The notes beneath the pieces were generated by a model that saw only the letters and a program-made list of their open reading frames with translations, did not search any database and was not told the origin of the DNA. Shown piece by piece: positions 1 to 8,999 of a stretch of DNA of 64,000 nt. Position numbers and translations under genes: made by a program. The DNA is from Roseateles asaccharophilus (GTDB taxonomy: Bacteria; Pseudomonadota; Gammaproteobacteria; Burkholderiales; Burkholderiaceae_C): the NCBI RefSeq assembly GCF_004362405.1, contig NZ_SNXE01000004.1, positions 99,964-163,963 of the forward strand. The letters run 5' to 3'. Numbering within the stretch: position 1 is the stretch's first letter; each line of letters begins with the position of its first letter.

Positions 1-1
1 G

Positions 2-2383
2 GCCTGGTTCTCCCCCTATCTGGAGGCGGAGCTGCCTCTGACCCTGCAGGGGCGCCTGGCGGGCAAGGCCAGCCTCAGCCTGCCCCAGCCTCTGGACGAA
101 CAGCCCGAGAGCCGCCTCGAGGCCGGCCTGCGCGAGCTCCGGCTTGAGCAGCTGCAGGTGCAGCAGCTGGTGGCGGGTGGTCGGCGTGAGCCCTTGGCCA
201 GTCTGGCGGGTCTGAGCCTCGACGAAGCCCGCTTGCTGCTGGGCAAGCGGCAAGTGCTGCTGGGGCAGCTCGGCCTGCGGGAGCCGCGTCTGCAGCTGGA
301 GCGTGCTGCCGATGGGCGCTTGCGCCTGCCCGGAGTCGCCGCGCCCTCGGACAGCACGCCGGGCTCGCCCGCCAGCACAGCGGGCTGGTCCGGGCGTCTG
401 GCCGCGCTGACGGTGGAGCAGGGCGGCTTGAGCCTCAGTGACGCCTCGGTGCGCTCGCTCAATCGGCGCGAGGGCGAGGCCGAGAACGCGCCCTACAGGC
501 TTGTGGCCGAGCAGCTGCGGCTCAAGCTGCAGAACCTGAGCTACCCCGCACTGGAAAAGTCCCGCTCACCCCTGCAGTTCAGCGTGCAAATGGGCCGCTC
601 GGCCGCAGCCAGCCGGCGATTCGCAAGCGGCGGCCGCGGCAGCAATCCCCTGGGTACCCTGCAGTTCCAGGGCGAGCTGGGCCTGGCGCCGCTGGCCCTG
701 TCCGGCAAGCTCAGTGCGGAACGCCTGCCTCTGCACGCGGCAGATCCCTATCTGGATCCGCGTCTGGGTCTGCACCTGCGTCGAGCCGAGGCAGGCTTTC
801 GCGGTGAGCTGAGTGTCGTGGCTGCGAGCCAGGGGCTCCAAGCGCTGCTGCGCGGCGAGGCGCTGCTGGCCGATCTGCGCCTGATGCAAACGCGCGAGCG
901 CGACGGACAGCGCGAGGTCGGTGAAGAGTTGCTGAGCTGGCATGCCCTCAGCCTGGCCGGCCTGCGCGCCGAGCTGGTGGCTGACAAGCCGCCGAGTCTT
1001 GAGGTGCAAAAGGCGGCGTTGACAGAGTTCTATGCCCGGTTGATCGTGGACGAGCAGGGGCGTTTCAATCTTCGCGATCTGGGGCCGCGTGAAGTCCAGG
1101 CACAGGCACAGGCACAGGCGCCCAGCGCCGCTGCCGCCTCAGCCCCGGCGCTGCAATTCAGTCTGGGTGAGCTGCAGCTGGACAAGGGGACCGTGGACTT
1201 CAGCGACCGCTTCATCCGCCCCAACTACAGCGCCAATCTGAGCGAGTTGCAGGGCAGTCTGGGTCGTGTGGACAGCCGCCAGGCCCAGCTGGCACCGCTG
1301 GCCATCAAGGGCAAGGTGGCGGGCACCGGTTTGCTGGACATCAGTGGTCAGCTTCTTCCCGGATCACCGCCGCAAATGGACATCCGTGCCGCCGCGACCG
1401 ATATCGAGTTGGCGCCGCTCTCGCCCTATGCCGGCAAGTACGCGGGCTATGCGATCGAGCGGGGCAAGCTCTCCACACAGCTGCATTACCGCATCGACGC
1501 CGACGGTCGATTGCAGGCCGACAACCAGATCGTGCTCAATCAGCTCAGCTTTGGCGAGAAGATCGACAGCCCGGACGCCACCAAGCTGCCGGTGCTGCTG
1601 GCCGTGGCGCTGCTCAAGGACAGCCAGGGTGTGATCGATGTGAATCTGCCCGTCAGCGGTTCGCTCAATGACCCCGAGTTCAGCGTCGGAGGGCTGATCC
1701 TCAAGGTGATTATCAATCTGCTGGGCAAAGCCTTGACGGCGCCGTTCTCCCTGCTCATGGGCGGTGGAAGCGCTGATCTGAGTCAGCTGGAGTTCGCACC
1801 CGCCAGCAGCCAGCCCGCAGCCAATCTGCCTGGCCAGCTGGACAAGGTGGCCAAGGCCCTGAGCGATAAGCCGTCCCTGAATCTGACTCTGACTGGTTGG
1901 GCCGATCCCCAGGCGGAGAAGGCAGCCCTGCAGAACGCCAAGGTCGAGGCCCTGATCCAGGCCGAGCGTCGGCGCGAGCTGCGCCGCCAGCAGCTCAGCA
2001 GCGGCGGCAGTGCTGCAGACACGCGCGGGGCGGGCGCCGAGGCGCCGCTGCCGCCGCTCAGCGATGCTGAACGCCGACGCCTGCTGCGCCAGGTCTATCA
2101 GGCGAGCAATCTGCCGGGGCGTCCGCGCAATCTGCTGGGCTTGCTCAAGGATGTGCCGCCGGAACAGATGCAAAGCCTGCTGGCCACGGCCCAGGCGGCC
2201 GATACCGAGGCCATGCGTCAGCTGGCCTTGCAACGTGCCGTGGCCGTGCGCGACGCACTGCTGGCCCGTGGCGTGCCCAATGCGCGGCTCTTCCTGGCCT
2301 CGCCGCGGTTGCATGAGGCCGCTGCCGGCCAGGAGGCCAAGCCCTGGGTGCCACGCGTGGATATGGCCTTGGGCCTGCGCTGA
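2..2383 (+). CDS. DUF748 / AsmA-like envelope protein (5' partial)
   Basis: The reading frame is open from the first bases of the window, so the N-terminus lies upstream. About 790 codons are present. The C-terminal half holds the usual DUF748 features: a stretch around 1540-1700 reading GEKIDSPDATKLPVLLAVAL, then DVNLPVSGSLNDPEF and a hydrophobic LKVIINLLGKALTAPFSLL segment. Alternating beta-rich segments upstream (QFSLGELQLDKGTVDFSDR) fit AsmA-type repeats. AsmA/DUF748 proteins are large periplasm-spanning proteins connected with outer-membrane lipid homeostasis; that role is known for the superfamily and is only inferred here. The C-terminal 200 residues are Ala/Arg/Leu-rich. The next gene, msrA, follows after 56 bases and is probably independent. 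Confidence 0.8.
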   Translation, partial: AWFSPYLEAELPLTLQGRLAGKASLSLPQPLDEQPESRLEAGLRELRLEQLQVQQLVAGGRREPLASLAGLSLDEARLLLGKRQVLLGQLGLREPRLQLERAADGRLRLPGVAAPSDSTPGSPASTAGWSGRLAALTVEQGGLSLSDASVRSLNRREGEAENAPYRLVAEQLRLKLQNLSYPALEKSRSPLQFSVQMGRSAAASRRFASGGRGSNPLGTLQFQGELGLAPLALSGKLSAERLPLHAADPYLDPRLGLHLRRAEAGFRGELSVVAASQGLQALLRGEALLADLRLMQTRERDGQREVGEELLSWHALSLAGLRAELVADKPPSLEVQKAALTEFYARLIVDEQGRFNLRDLGPREVQAQAQAQAPSAAAASAPALQFSLGELQLDKGTVDFSDRFIRPNYSANLSELQGSLGRVDSRQAQLAPLAIKGKVAGTGLLDISGQLLPGSPPQMDIRAAATDIELAPLSPYAGKYAGYAIERGKLSTQLHYRIDADGRLQADNQIVLNQLSFGEKIDSPDATKLPVLLAVALLKDSQGVIDVNLPVSGSLNDPEFSVGGLILKVIINLLGKALTAPFSLLMGGGSADLSQLEFAPASSQPAANLPGQLDKVAKALSDKPSLNLTLTGWADPQAEKAALQNAKVEALIQAERRRELRRQQLSSGGSAADTRGAGAEAPLPPLSDAERRRLLRQVYQASNLPGRPRNLLGLLKDVPPEQMQSLLATAQAADTEAMRQLALQRAVAVRDALLARGVPNARLFLASPRLHEAAAGQEAKPWVPRVDMALGLR

Positions 2384-2439
2384 TTGCCCCGCCTGGGCTA
2401 TGCTGCCGGCCGCGCTGCTCATCGAGAGTTCTTCTGTCC

Positions 2440-3006
2440 ATGAACCCACTTTCTTCCCACGCCCCTCAAGGCGAGCTCATCACCCTGGGCGGAGGCTGTT
2501 TCTGGTGCACCGAGGCCGTGTTCGAGCGGGTGCGCGGTGTGCTGTCGGTGGAGTCCGGTTACTGCAATGGGCACAGTCCGGCGCCCAGCTACGAGCAGGT
2601 TTGCGGGGGGCAGACCGGTCATGCCGAGGTGGTGCGGCTGCGCTTCGACCCCGAGCAGGTCAGCCTGCGCGAGTTGCTGGAGGTGTTCTTCGCGGTGCAT
2701 GACCCCACCACGCTGAACCGCCAGGGCGCGGACGTGGGCACGCAGTACCGCTCCGGCATCTACTTTCACAGCCCGGCACAGGAAGCCATTGCCCGCGAGG
2801 TGCTGGCCGAGGCACAGACCGCCCATGGCGGCCGTGTCGTGACCGAGCTGCTGCCCGAGCGCAACTACCACCGCGCCGAGGACTATCACCAGCACTACTA
2901 CGCCCGCAATCCAGAGCAGGGCTACTGCGTCTTCGTGGTGGCGGCCAAGGTGGACAAGTTTCTGGCCACCTTCCGGCGCCTGGCGCGCGATCCAGAGCAG
3001 AGCTGA
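2440..3006 (+). CDS. msrA: Peptide-methionine (S)-S-oxide reductase MsrA
   Basis: A 188-residue protein of normal MsrA length. The catalytic motif GGGCFWCTEAVF sits near the N-terminus (about residues 17-28), followed by GVLSVESGYCNG, and the substrate-pocket region EDYHQHYYARNP lies near the C-terminus. MsrA reduces S-epimer methionine sulfoxide in oxidised proteins, using thioredoxin. The ATG lies 56 bases after the DUF748 stop and its ribosome site is weak. It is followed within 6 bases by the ABC ATPase gene, so it may be co-transcribed with the metal-uptake locus downstream; that link is inference from spacing. Confidence 0.95.
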   Translation: MNPLSSHAPQGELITLGGGCFWCTEAVFERVRGVLSVESGYCNGHSPAPSYEQVCGGQTGHAEVVRLRFDPEQVSLRELLEVFFAVHDPTTLNRQGADVGTQYRSGIYFHSPAQEAIAREVLAEAQTAHGGRVVTELLPERNYHRAEDYHQHYYARNPEQGYCVFVVAAKVDKFLATFRRLARDPEQS

Positions 3007-3011
3007 GGCCG

Positions 3012-3671
3012 ATGATCGAGCTGCAGGGGCTGCGCTACCGCTATGCGCAAGGTCCGGAAATCGCCTTTCCCGATATCGCCCTGGGCGCGGCCCCGGGCCT
3101 GCTGCTGCGTGGCGCCTCGGGCAGCGGCAAATCGACCCTGCTGGCCCTGATGGCCGGCCTGCTGAGCGCCAGCGCAGGTGTGGTGCGCATGGCCGGTACC
3201 GAGCTGGGGGCGCTGAGCGCCCGCCAGCGCGACGCCTGGCGGGGGGCGAACCTGGGCTTTGTGCCGCAGCGCCTGCATCTGAGTGCGGCCCTGAGTGTGC
3301 GTGACAATCTGGGCCTGCCCTATCTGGCCGCCGGCCAGCTCGTGGATGCCGCCCGGGTCGATGCGCTGCTGACGAGCCTGGGCCTGCAGTCTCTGGCCGA
3401 GAGGCGCCCGCATCAGCTGAGCCTGGGCCAGGCCCAGCGGGTGGCCCTGGCGCGCGCCCTGCTACGGCGTCCGCGCCTGCTGTTGGCCGACGAACCCACG
3501 GCAAACCTGGACGACGAGAATGCCGCCGCCAGCCTGGACCTGCTTCAGCAGGCTGCGGCGGAGCAGGGCGCGATCCTGGTGCTGGCCACCCACGACGGTC
3601 GCGTGGCCGAGCGCCTGGGCGCGCGTTTGCCAAATCTGGTCCTGCCCAAGCTGCTCGGAGCTCAGCCATGA
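3012..3671 (+). CDS. ABC transporter ATP-binding protein, LolD/MacB-like
   Basis: A 219-residue stand-alone ABC ATPase. Walker A is GASGSGKST (about residues 34-42), the signature is LSLGQAQRVALARALL, Walker B is LLLADEPT, and the H-loop is LATHDGR. Its length and the absence of extra domains match the LolD/MacB/FtsE class, which energises type VII (mechanotransmission) permeases rather than channel importers. The start ATG is 6 bases after msrA. The stop overlaps the start of the permease gene (ATGA), so the two subunits are translationally coupled. The substrate cannot be read from the ATPase; the receptor and small exported proteins downstream suggest an envelope function linked to metal acquisition (inference). 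Confidence 0.9.
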   Translation: MIELQGLRYRYAQGPEIAFPDIALGAAPGLLLRGASGSGKSTLLALMAGLLSASAGVVRMAGTELGALSARQRDAWRGANLGFVPQRLHLSAALSVRDNLGLPYLAAGQLVDAARVDALLTSLGLQSLAERRPHQLSLGQAQRVALARALLRRPRLLLADEPTANLDDENAAASLDLLQQAAAEQGAILVLATHDGRVAERLGARLPNLVLPKLLGAQP

Positions 3672-4879
3672 GGGGCGGCGTGCTGGCCCTGGCCTGGCGC
3701 TATCTCTGGGCCCGCCCTCTGGTGTCTGGCCTCAATCTGCTGCTGCTGAGCCTGGGCCTGGCGGCGGTGAGCTTTGTGCTGCTGGTCAGCGAGCAGATCG
3801 AGGCCGGTGTGCGCCGCGATCTGGCCGGTGTGGACCTGGTGGTGGGCGCCAAGGGCAGCCCCATGCAGATCATGCTGGCGGGCCTCTTCCACCTGGATGT
3901 GCCCACCGGCAATATCCCGCTCACGGCCCTGGACGAGCTGCGGGCCCAACCCCTGGTGGCCAGCGCCGTGCCCCTGTCCCTCGGCGACAGCCTCAAGGGT
4001 TTTCGCATTGTGGGCACCACGGCCGACTACCCCGTGCTTTACCAGGGGCGCCTCGCGCAAGGGCGTTGGTGGAGTGAGCCGCTGGAGGCCGTGCTGGGCG
4101 CCGAGGTGGCGCAGGCCACCGGCTTGCGCCCGGGCGACAGCTTTGCCGGCAGCCATGGTCTGGGCGAGGGCGGCCACGAGCATGGCGATCACCGCTACAA
4201 GGTGGTGGGCGTGCTGGCGCCGGGCGGCACGGTGCTGGACCGTCTGGTGCTGACCGATCTGGCCTCGGTCTGGAAAGTCCATGAGGATATGCATGCGGTG
4301 GACGAGTCCGACCGCCGCGCCCTGGAGGCCGAGCGCGAAATCACCTTGGCCCTGGTGCGCTACCGCAGCCCGCTGGCGGCCGTGAGCCTGCCGCGCTGGG
4401 TCAATGCCCAGGACGGGCTACAGGCGGCCGCCCCGGCCCTGGAAACGGCCCGCCTGCTGCGCATGGTGGGGGCGGGCACCGAGGTGCTGCGCGGCTTTGG
4501 CGCGGTGCTGCTGTTGGCGGCCGGGCTCTCGGTCTTTGTGGCCCTGCTGCATGCGGTGCGCGAGCGTCAGGGCGACCTGGCCATGCTGCGCATGCTGGGG
4601 GCGCCGCCGTGGCGGGTGGGCCTCTTGATTGCGGCCGAGGCGGCCTGGCTGGCCCTGCTGGCCAGCGCCCTGGGCCTGGCCCTGGGCCATGGCTTGACGG
4701 CTTTGCTAGGCTGGGTGCTGGCCCAGCAGCAGTCGCTGCGGGTGGTGGGCGGCTGGTTCTCGGTCTGGGAGCTGCTGGTGCCGGCCCTGGCCCTGCTGCT
4801 GGCGCTCGTCAGCAGCGCCTGGCCGGCCTGGCGCGCCTACCGCCTGGACGTGACCGAGCTGCTGCAGGCGCCGCACTGA
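3668..4879 (+). CDS. ABC transporter permease, FtsX/MacB family
   Basis: A 403-residue membrane protein with FtsX-family architecture. It has one N-terminal TM helix (about residues 15-40), a large periplasmic domain (about 40-260) and three C-terminal TM helices. The segment between the first two of these reads RERQGDLAMLRMLGAPPWRV, the hallmark cytoplasmic coupling stretch of FtsX-like permeases. The periplasmic part contains a His-rich loop (GSHGLGEGGHEHGDH, about residues 160-175) that could bind metal. It partners with the overlapping upstream ATPase. The family moves substrates in the outer leaflet or periplasm without transporting them across the inner membrane. A role in a metal-responsive envelope system is inferred from the loop and the neighbours. 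Confidence 0.88.
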   Translation: MRGGVLALAWRYLWARPLVSGLNLLLLSLGLAAVSFVLLVSEQIEAGVRRDLAGVDLVVGAKGSPMQIMLAGLFHLDVPTGNIPLTALDELRAQPLVASAVPLSLGDSLKGFRIVGTTADYPVLYQGRLAQGRWWSEPLEAVLGAEVAQATGLRPGDSFAGSHGLGEGGHEHGDHRYKVVGVLAPGGTVLDRLVLTDLASVWKVHEDMHAVDESDRRALEAEREITLALVRYRSPLAAVSLPRWVNAQDGLQAAAPALETARLLRMVGAGTEVLRGFGAVLLLAAGLSVFVALLHAVRERQGDLAMLRMLGAPPWRVGLLIAAEAAWLALLASALGLALGHGLTALLGWVLAQQQSLRVVGGWFSVWELLVPALALLLALVSSAWPAWRAYRLDVTELLQAPH

Positions 4880-4927
4880 GCGTCTCAATGAACGCCGCTT
4901 TTATCGTTTTTCTCTCGAGGTTTCGTC

Positions 4928-5203
4928 ATGAAGTTTCTCCCGCAAGCCCTGCTGATTGCCCTGACGCTGAGTGCCACGGGCGCGCTGCAGGCACAATCCC
5001 AGCCTGCGCCAGCGACCGCTAAGTCCCTGAGCGAGCATGTGAAAACCGATATCAGCCGCCACCGCGCCATGGCCAAGGCCCATGAGGACGCTGCTCGCTG
5101 CCTGGAATCGGGCGAAAGCGAAGAGCGCTGCCAGAAGGCCCTGCTCGCGGCCTGCCGCGGCCTGGCCATCGGCAAATACTGTGGCTTGAAACATGAACAC
5201 TGA
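4928..5203 (+). CDS. Small exported Cys/His protein, unknown function
   Basis: A 91-residue protein with a clear signal peptide (MKFLPQALLIALTLSATGALQA-Q), giving a mature domain of about 68 residues. The mature part holds three cysteines (AARCLE, ERCQKALLAACRG, GKYCG), several histidines and a terminal HEH. It looks like a small periplasmic helical protein with a possible disulfide or metal site. No named family is recognised. The ATG is 48 bases after the permease stop, and the stop overlaps the next gene by 11 bases, which argues that it belongs to the same operon as the ABC transporter and the DUF3299 protein. Confidence 0.75.
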   Translation: MKFLPQALLIALTLSATGALQAQSQPAPATAKSLSEHVKTDISRHRAMAKAHEDAARCLESGESEERCQKALLAACRGLAIGKYCGLKHEH

Positions 5204-5717
5204 GATGTCCAAGACCAATCGCTGGCTTTCGAGCCTGCTGGCCTCGGCCTTGCTGGCGGCTGCGGCCCTGCCGGCGGCCGCACAGGCACCGGCCCTGGGG
5301 CAAGGCCCAGGCTTTCACGATCCGCGCAGCCCCTTCAAGCCGCTGCAGGAACGCGAGGGCGTGCTGTCCTGGCCCCTGCTGTCCTCCGTCACGGTCAAGG
5401 CCGAGAAGAACAAGCTGGTCCCCAGCTTTCCGGCGGCGGTGCAGGCCCTGGACAAGAAGACGGTCAAGGTGCAGGGCTTCATGATGCCGCTGGAGCCGGG
5501 CGACAAGCAGCGTCACTTTCTGCTCTCCTCGGTGCCGACCAGCTGCTCCTTCTGCGTGGCGGCCGGGCCCGAGGGCCTGATTGAGGTGCGCAGCAAGACC
5601 CCCGTGCGCTACACCCTGGATCCGGTGACGGTAGAAGGCCAGATGTCCGTGCTCAGCAATGATCCCTACGGCCTGTTCTACCGCGTGACCGAGGCCCAGC
5701 CCGTCGCCGCCAACTGA
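5193..5717 (+). CDS. DUF3299 domain protein, exported
   Basis: A 174-residue protein with an N-terminal signal peptide (hydrophobic stretch LLASALLAAAALPAAAQA). The conserved DUF3299 block is visible: KTVKVQGFMMPLE, then HFLLSSVPTSCSFC, then a C-terminal beta strand ending near DPYGLFYRVTEA. The paired cysteines in SCSFC are conserved in the family. DUF3299 genes are frequently found beside FtsX-like ABC permeases and TonB receptors, as here; their biochemical role is unknown. Translation could start at the first ATG (overlapping the preceding gene) or at the ATG four codons later (MSKTNRW). Confidence 0.85.
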   Translation: MNTEMSKTNRWLSSLLASALLAAAALPAAAQAPALGQGPGFHDPRSPFKPLQEREGVLSWPLLSSVTVKAEKNKLVPSFPAAVQALDKKTVKVQGFMMPLEPGDKQRHFLLSSVPTSCSFCVAAGPEGLIEVRSKTPVRYTLDPVTVEGQMSVLSNDPYGLFYRVTEAQPVAAN

Positions 5718-5734
5718 AGCACCCGCTCCCCGGC

Positions 5735-6109
5735 ATGGCCCGCAGCCCCCGCATGAGTTCCCACGCCCTGGCGCCCTGGCGGCGCTTGTCGCTGTGGCTC
5801 GCGCTGAGCCTGCTGCTAAGCCTGCAGGGCCTGGGCCAGTGGCACCGCATTGCCCATGCCCAGGGCGCCCCGGCGCTGCAGGGCCACTCGCATTCCGATG
5901 ACTGGGGTCATGCCGCCGGCGGTCTGGACTGCCAGCAGCTGGACCATCAGGCCCATGAGGGCGCGCCACCGCTGGCCGCGCCGCTGCTGCTGGCGGCGCA
6001 TGGCGCCGAGACGCCGGGCCGCGCCCAGCGCGCCGCCCAGCACGCCGCCCCGCGCTGGGCGCGCAGTGCCCGTGCCCCGCCCGGAGCGCTTTCGCCCCTT
6101 CACGCCTGA
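5735..6109 (+). CDS. His-rich small protein, DUF2946-like
   Basis: A 124-residue protein with an N-terminal hydrophobic segment (LSLWLALSLLLSLQGLGQ) followed by a histidine-rich stretch: WHRIAHAQG, HSHSDDWGHAAGG, DCQQLDHQAHEG. This is the pattern of short DUF2946-like proteins commonly encoded directly upstream of TonB-dependent metal receptors. The His clusters and the single Cys suggest metal binding at the outer face of the inner membrane or in the periplasm (inference). The C-terminal third is Ala/Arg-rich and poorly defined. It starts 17 bases after the DUF3299 gene, so the same transcript is likely. Confidence 0.7.
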   Translation: MARSPRMSSHALAPWRRLSLWLALSLLLSLQGLGQWHRIAHAQGAPALQGHSHSDDWGHAAGGLDCQQLDHQAHEGAPPLAAPLLLAAHGAETPGRAQRAAQHAAPRWARSARAPPGALSPLHA

Positions 6110-6242
6110 TTGACGCGCGCCGCCTTGCGCGGATGGCCGAGCCATCCCGCCGCCGCGCGCCCTCCCTTGTGTCCGCAAACGATCTGCGGCCGGCGCCTCC
6201 CTGGAGCCGGCCCGTCGCCTTTGCCTGCGAAAGCCCTCCGCC

Positions 6243-8288
6243 ATGAAGTTCCCTGTCTCCCCCGTCCGTCCGCGCCCGGCCTTGGCGCCGCATCTGCTGA
6301 GTCTGGCCATTGCCGCCCTGGCCCTGCCCGCCGTGGCCCAGAGCACCCAGAACACTGACGGCTCCGCCGCCCCCGAGAAGCTGCAGCCGGTGCTGCTCAC
6401 CGGCAACCCGCTGCGCGAGAAGGAGCCGGTGCAGCCCAGCCTGCAGCTCTCGGGCGATGCCCTGACCCTGCGCCGCGGCGCCACCCTGGGCGAGAGCCTG
6501 GACGGCCTGCCCGGCGTGGCCGCCACCTATTTCGGGCCGAACGCCAACCGTCCGGTGCTGCGCGGCCTGGACGGCGACCGGGTGCGCATGCTCAGCAACT
6601 CCGGCGCCTCCATCGACGCCTCCAGCCTCAGCTATGACCATGCGGTGCCGGTGGATCCGCTGGTGGTGGACCGCATCGAGGTGCTGCGCGGCGCGGCGTC
6701 CCTGCTGTACGGCGGCAATGCCATCGGCGGCGTGGTCAACACCCTGGACAAGCGCATCCCGCGCGAGCCGGCCCAGGGCCTGTCCGGTGCGGCCGAGCTG
6801 CGCCTGGGCGGCGCCGCGGCCGAGCGCAATGGCGCCGTCACCCTGGACGGCGGCAGCAGCAGCTGGGCCTGGCATGCCGATGTCTCGGACCGCAAGGCCG
6901 ATGATCTGCGCGTGCCAGACGGCCGGGTGCGCAACTCCGCCAGCGACAGCCATGGCGGCGCCCTGGGCAGCTCCCTGCTCTTCTCCCAGGGCTTTGCCGG
7001 GGTCTCGCTGGAGGACTACCGCAATGACTACGGCGTGACCGTGGAGCCGGATGTGAAGATCCGCATGCAGCGCCAGCGCCTGGCCACGGCCGGCGAATGG
7101 CGCGATGCCAGCGGCCTGTTCCCGCGCATCGAGTGGCAGGCCAGCCGTTCGCACTACGAGCACCAGGAGGTGGAGGGCACGGGCGAGGTCGGCACGCGCT
7201 TCAAGAGCCGCGGCAGCGATCTGCGCCTGCAGGCGGAGCATGCGGCCCTGGGCCCGGTGCGCGGTGTGGTGGGCCTGCAGTGGGAGCGCTCGGACTTCTC
7301 GGCCCTGGGCGAGGAGGCCCTGGTGCCGGGCACGCGCAGCCGCTCGGCCGCGCTCTTTGTGCTGGAGCAGTACCGCAGCGGTCCGCTGTCCCTGGCAGCC
7401 GGCCTGCGCCAGGAATCGCTGCGGGTGGCGTCGGGCGGCGATGCCCCGGGCGCCGAGGAGGCGCGCTTTGGCGAGGCCGCGCGGCGCAGCTTCAAGCCGC
7501 GCAGCCTGTCGCTGTCGGCCGGCTATGCCCTGAGCCCCAGCCTGAGCCTGCAGGCCAATCTGAGCGACACCCAGCGCGCGCCCATGTTTTACGAGCTCTA
7601 CGCCAATGGCGTGCATGTGGCCACCGGCGCCTACGAGCGCGGCGATGCCAGCCTGGGCCTGGAACGCGCCCGCGGCCTGGACCTGGGCCTGCGCTGGCAG
7701 GAAGGCGGCAGCCTGCTGCGCGCCAATGTCTACCAGACGCGCTTTCGCAACTACATCGCCCTGGATGCCACCGGCGCCAGCTTCAGTAACGAGGAGGGCG
7801 AGACCCTGCCCGAGTACCGCTACACCGGCGTGGCGGCACGCCTGAATGGCCTGGAGCTGGAAGCTCGCCAGACCCTGCCGCGCATGGCCTGGAGTGGCGC
7901 CTGGCGCCTGACCCTGGGCGGCAGCTTTGACGCGGTGCGCGGCAGCAATCGCGCCACGGGCGAGCCCCTGCCGCGCCTCGCACCCCGACGCGCCACGCTC
8001 TCGCTGGCGGCGGACGACGGTGGCCTCTGGTCCGCCAGCCTGGAGCTGCGCCTGGCCGCGCGCCAGAACCGGGTGCCGACCCTGGACACGCCCACGGCCG
8101 GCTATGGCCTGCTGCGTCTGAACCTGGCCCGTCAGCTGCGCCTGGGCGGCTATGACGCGCTCTGGTACCTGAAGCTCGACAACCTGGGCAACAAGACCGC
8201 CTACAGCGCCACCAGCATGGCCACGCTGCGCGATCTCTCGCCCCTGGCGGGGCGCTCGGCCCTGATGGGCCTGCAGGTCCGCTTCTGA
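6243..8288 (+). CDS. TonB-dependent outer-membrane receptor, ZnuD-like
   Basis: A 681-residue receptor with signal peptide (HLLSLAIAALALPAVAQS). The plug domain (about residues 45-180) carries RPVLRGLDGDRVRMLSNSG, YDHAVPVDPLVVDRIEVLRG and LLYGGNAIGGVVN, which is the pattern of ZnuD-type zinc receptors. The C-terminal barrel ends in MGLQVRF with a terminal phenylalanine, as expected for BAM substrates. The position just after a His-rich small protein, a DUF3299 protein and an ABC pair supports zinc or another divalent metal as ligand; that substrate is inferred. A 133-base gap separates it from the preceding gene, so it may have its own promoter. No obvious Zur box was found by eye. Confidence 0.88.
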   Translation: MKFPVSPVRPRPALAPHLLSLAIAALALPAVAQSTQNTDGSAAPEKLQPVLLTGNPLREKEPVQPSLQLSGDALTLRRGATLGESLDGLPGVAATYFGPNANRPVLRGLDGDRVRMLSNSGASIDASSLSYDHAVPVDPLVVDRIEVLRGAASLLYGGNAIGGVVNTLDKRIPREPAQGLSGAAELRLGGAAAERNGAVTLDGGSSSWAWHADVSDRKADDLRVPDGRVRNSASDSHGGALGSSLLFSQGFAGVSLEDYRNDYGVTVEPDVKIRMQRQRLATAGEWRDASGLFPRIEWQASRSHYEHQEVEGTGEVGTRFKSRGSDLRLQAEHAALGPVRGVVGLQWERSDFSALGEEALVPGTRSRSAALFVLEQYRSGPLSLAAGLRQESLRVASGGDAPGAEEARFGEAARRSFKPRSLSLSAGYALSPSLSLQANLSDTQRAPMFYELYANGVHVATGAYERGDASLGLERARGLDLGLRWQEGGSLLRANVYQTRFRNYIALDATGASFSNEEGETLPEYRYTGVAARLNGLELEARQTLPRMAWSGAWRLTLGGSFDAVRGSNRATGEPLPRLAPRRATLSLAADDGGLWSASLELRLAARQNRVPTLDTPTAGYGLLRLNLARQLRLGGYDALWYLKLDNLGNKTAYSATSMATLRDLSPLAGRSALMGLQVRF

Positions 8289-8307
8289 GCGCCGCAGCGC
8301 TCACGGC

Positions 8308-8946
8308 TCAGGGAGCCAGGCGCTCCTTGAGCCAGCTGCCGTCCGCCTGCAGCTTGTAGCTCAGGCGGTCGTGCAGGCGCGACTTGCGGCCCTGCCAGAA
8401 CTCCCAGCGCTCCGGCAGCAGGCGGTAGCCGCCCCAGTGCGGCGGACGCTCGGGGTTCAGGCCATGCTGGGCGGCGGCCTTGGCGGCATTGGCCACCAGC
8501 ACCGCGCGCGAGCTGATCACCTGGCTCTGGGGCGAGGCCCAGGCACCCAGGCGCGAGTCCAGCGGGCGGCTGCGGAAGTAGGCATCGGACTGCGCGGCGT
8601 CTACCTGCTCCACCCGGCCCTCGATGCGCACCACCCGCTCCATCTCAACCCAGTGGAACTGCAGGGCGGCGAAGGGATGGGCGGCCAGTTCGCGGCCCTT
8701 GCGGCTCTCGTAATTGGTGTACCAGACCAGGCCGCGCTCGTCGATGTCCTTGATCAGCACGATGCGGGTGGAGGGCCGGCCTTCGGGGCCCACCGTAGCC
8801 AGGGTCATGGCATTGGGCTCGGGCACCTCGGCCGCCAGGGCCTCGTTCAGCCAGGTCTTGAACTGCTGCAGGGGCTGGCCGGCCACCTGCTCCTCGTCGA
8901 GCTCGCCTTGTTCGTAGCTCTTGCGCAGATCGGATAGTTTGCTCAT
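8308..8946 (-). CDS. pdxH: Pyridoxamine 5'-phosphate oxidase
   Basis: A 212-residue PdxH, which makes pyridoxal 5'-phosphate from pyridoxine or pyridoxamine phosphate using FMN. Visible family landmarks are [20 protein letters not shown] (FMN/phosphate-binding strand), [38 protein letters not shown] and the C-terminal [17 protein letters not shown]. The start chosen is the ATG giving [16 protein letters not shown], the usual N-terminus; the frame stays open further upstream but that sequence does not resemble PdxH. The gene is convergent with the TonB receptor (stops 20 bases apart). Confidence 0.95.
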   Translation of the reverse strand: MSKLSDLRKSYEQGELDEEQVAGQPLQQFKTWLNEALAAEVPEPNAMTLATVGPEGRPSTRIVLIKDIDERGLVWYTNYESRKGRELAAHPFAALQFHWVEMERVVRIEGRVEQVDAAQSDAYFRSRPLDSRLGAWASPQSQVISSRAVLVANAAKAAAQHGLNPERPPHWGGYRLLPERWEFWQGRKSRLHDRLSYKLQADGSWLKERLAP

Positions 8947-8999
8947 GCCCGCCAGTATGCAGGAGGGTGCAAGCCCGACAGGCAGGCCTGGATCAAGCC

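Noticed and set aside
5052-7616. 854-codon open frame on the minus strand
   Set aside because: Antisense to the DUF3299, His-rich and TonB receptor genes; the product is His/Gln/Ala-rich with no family motif, the usual shadow in high-GC DNA.
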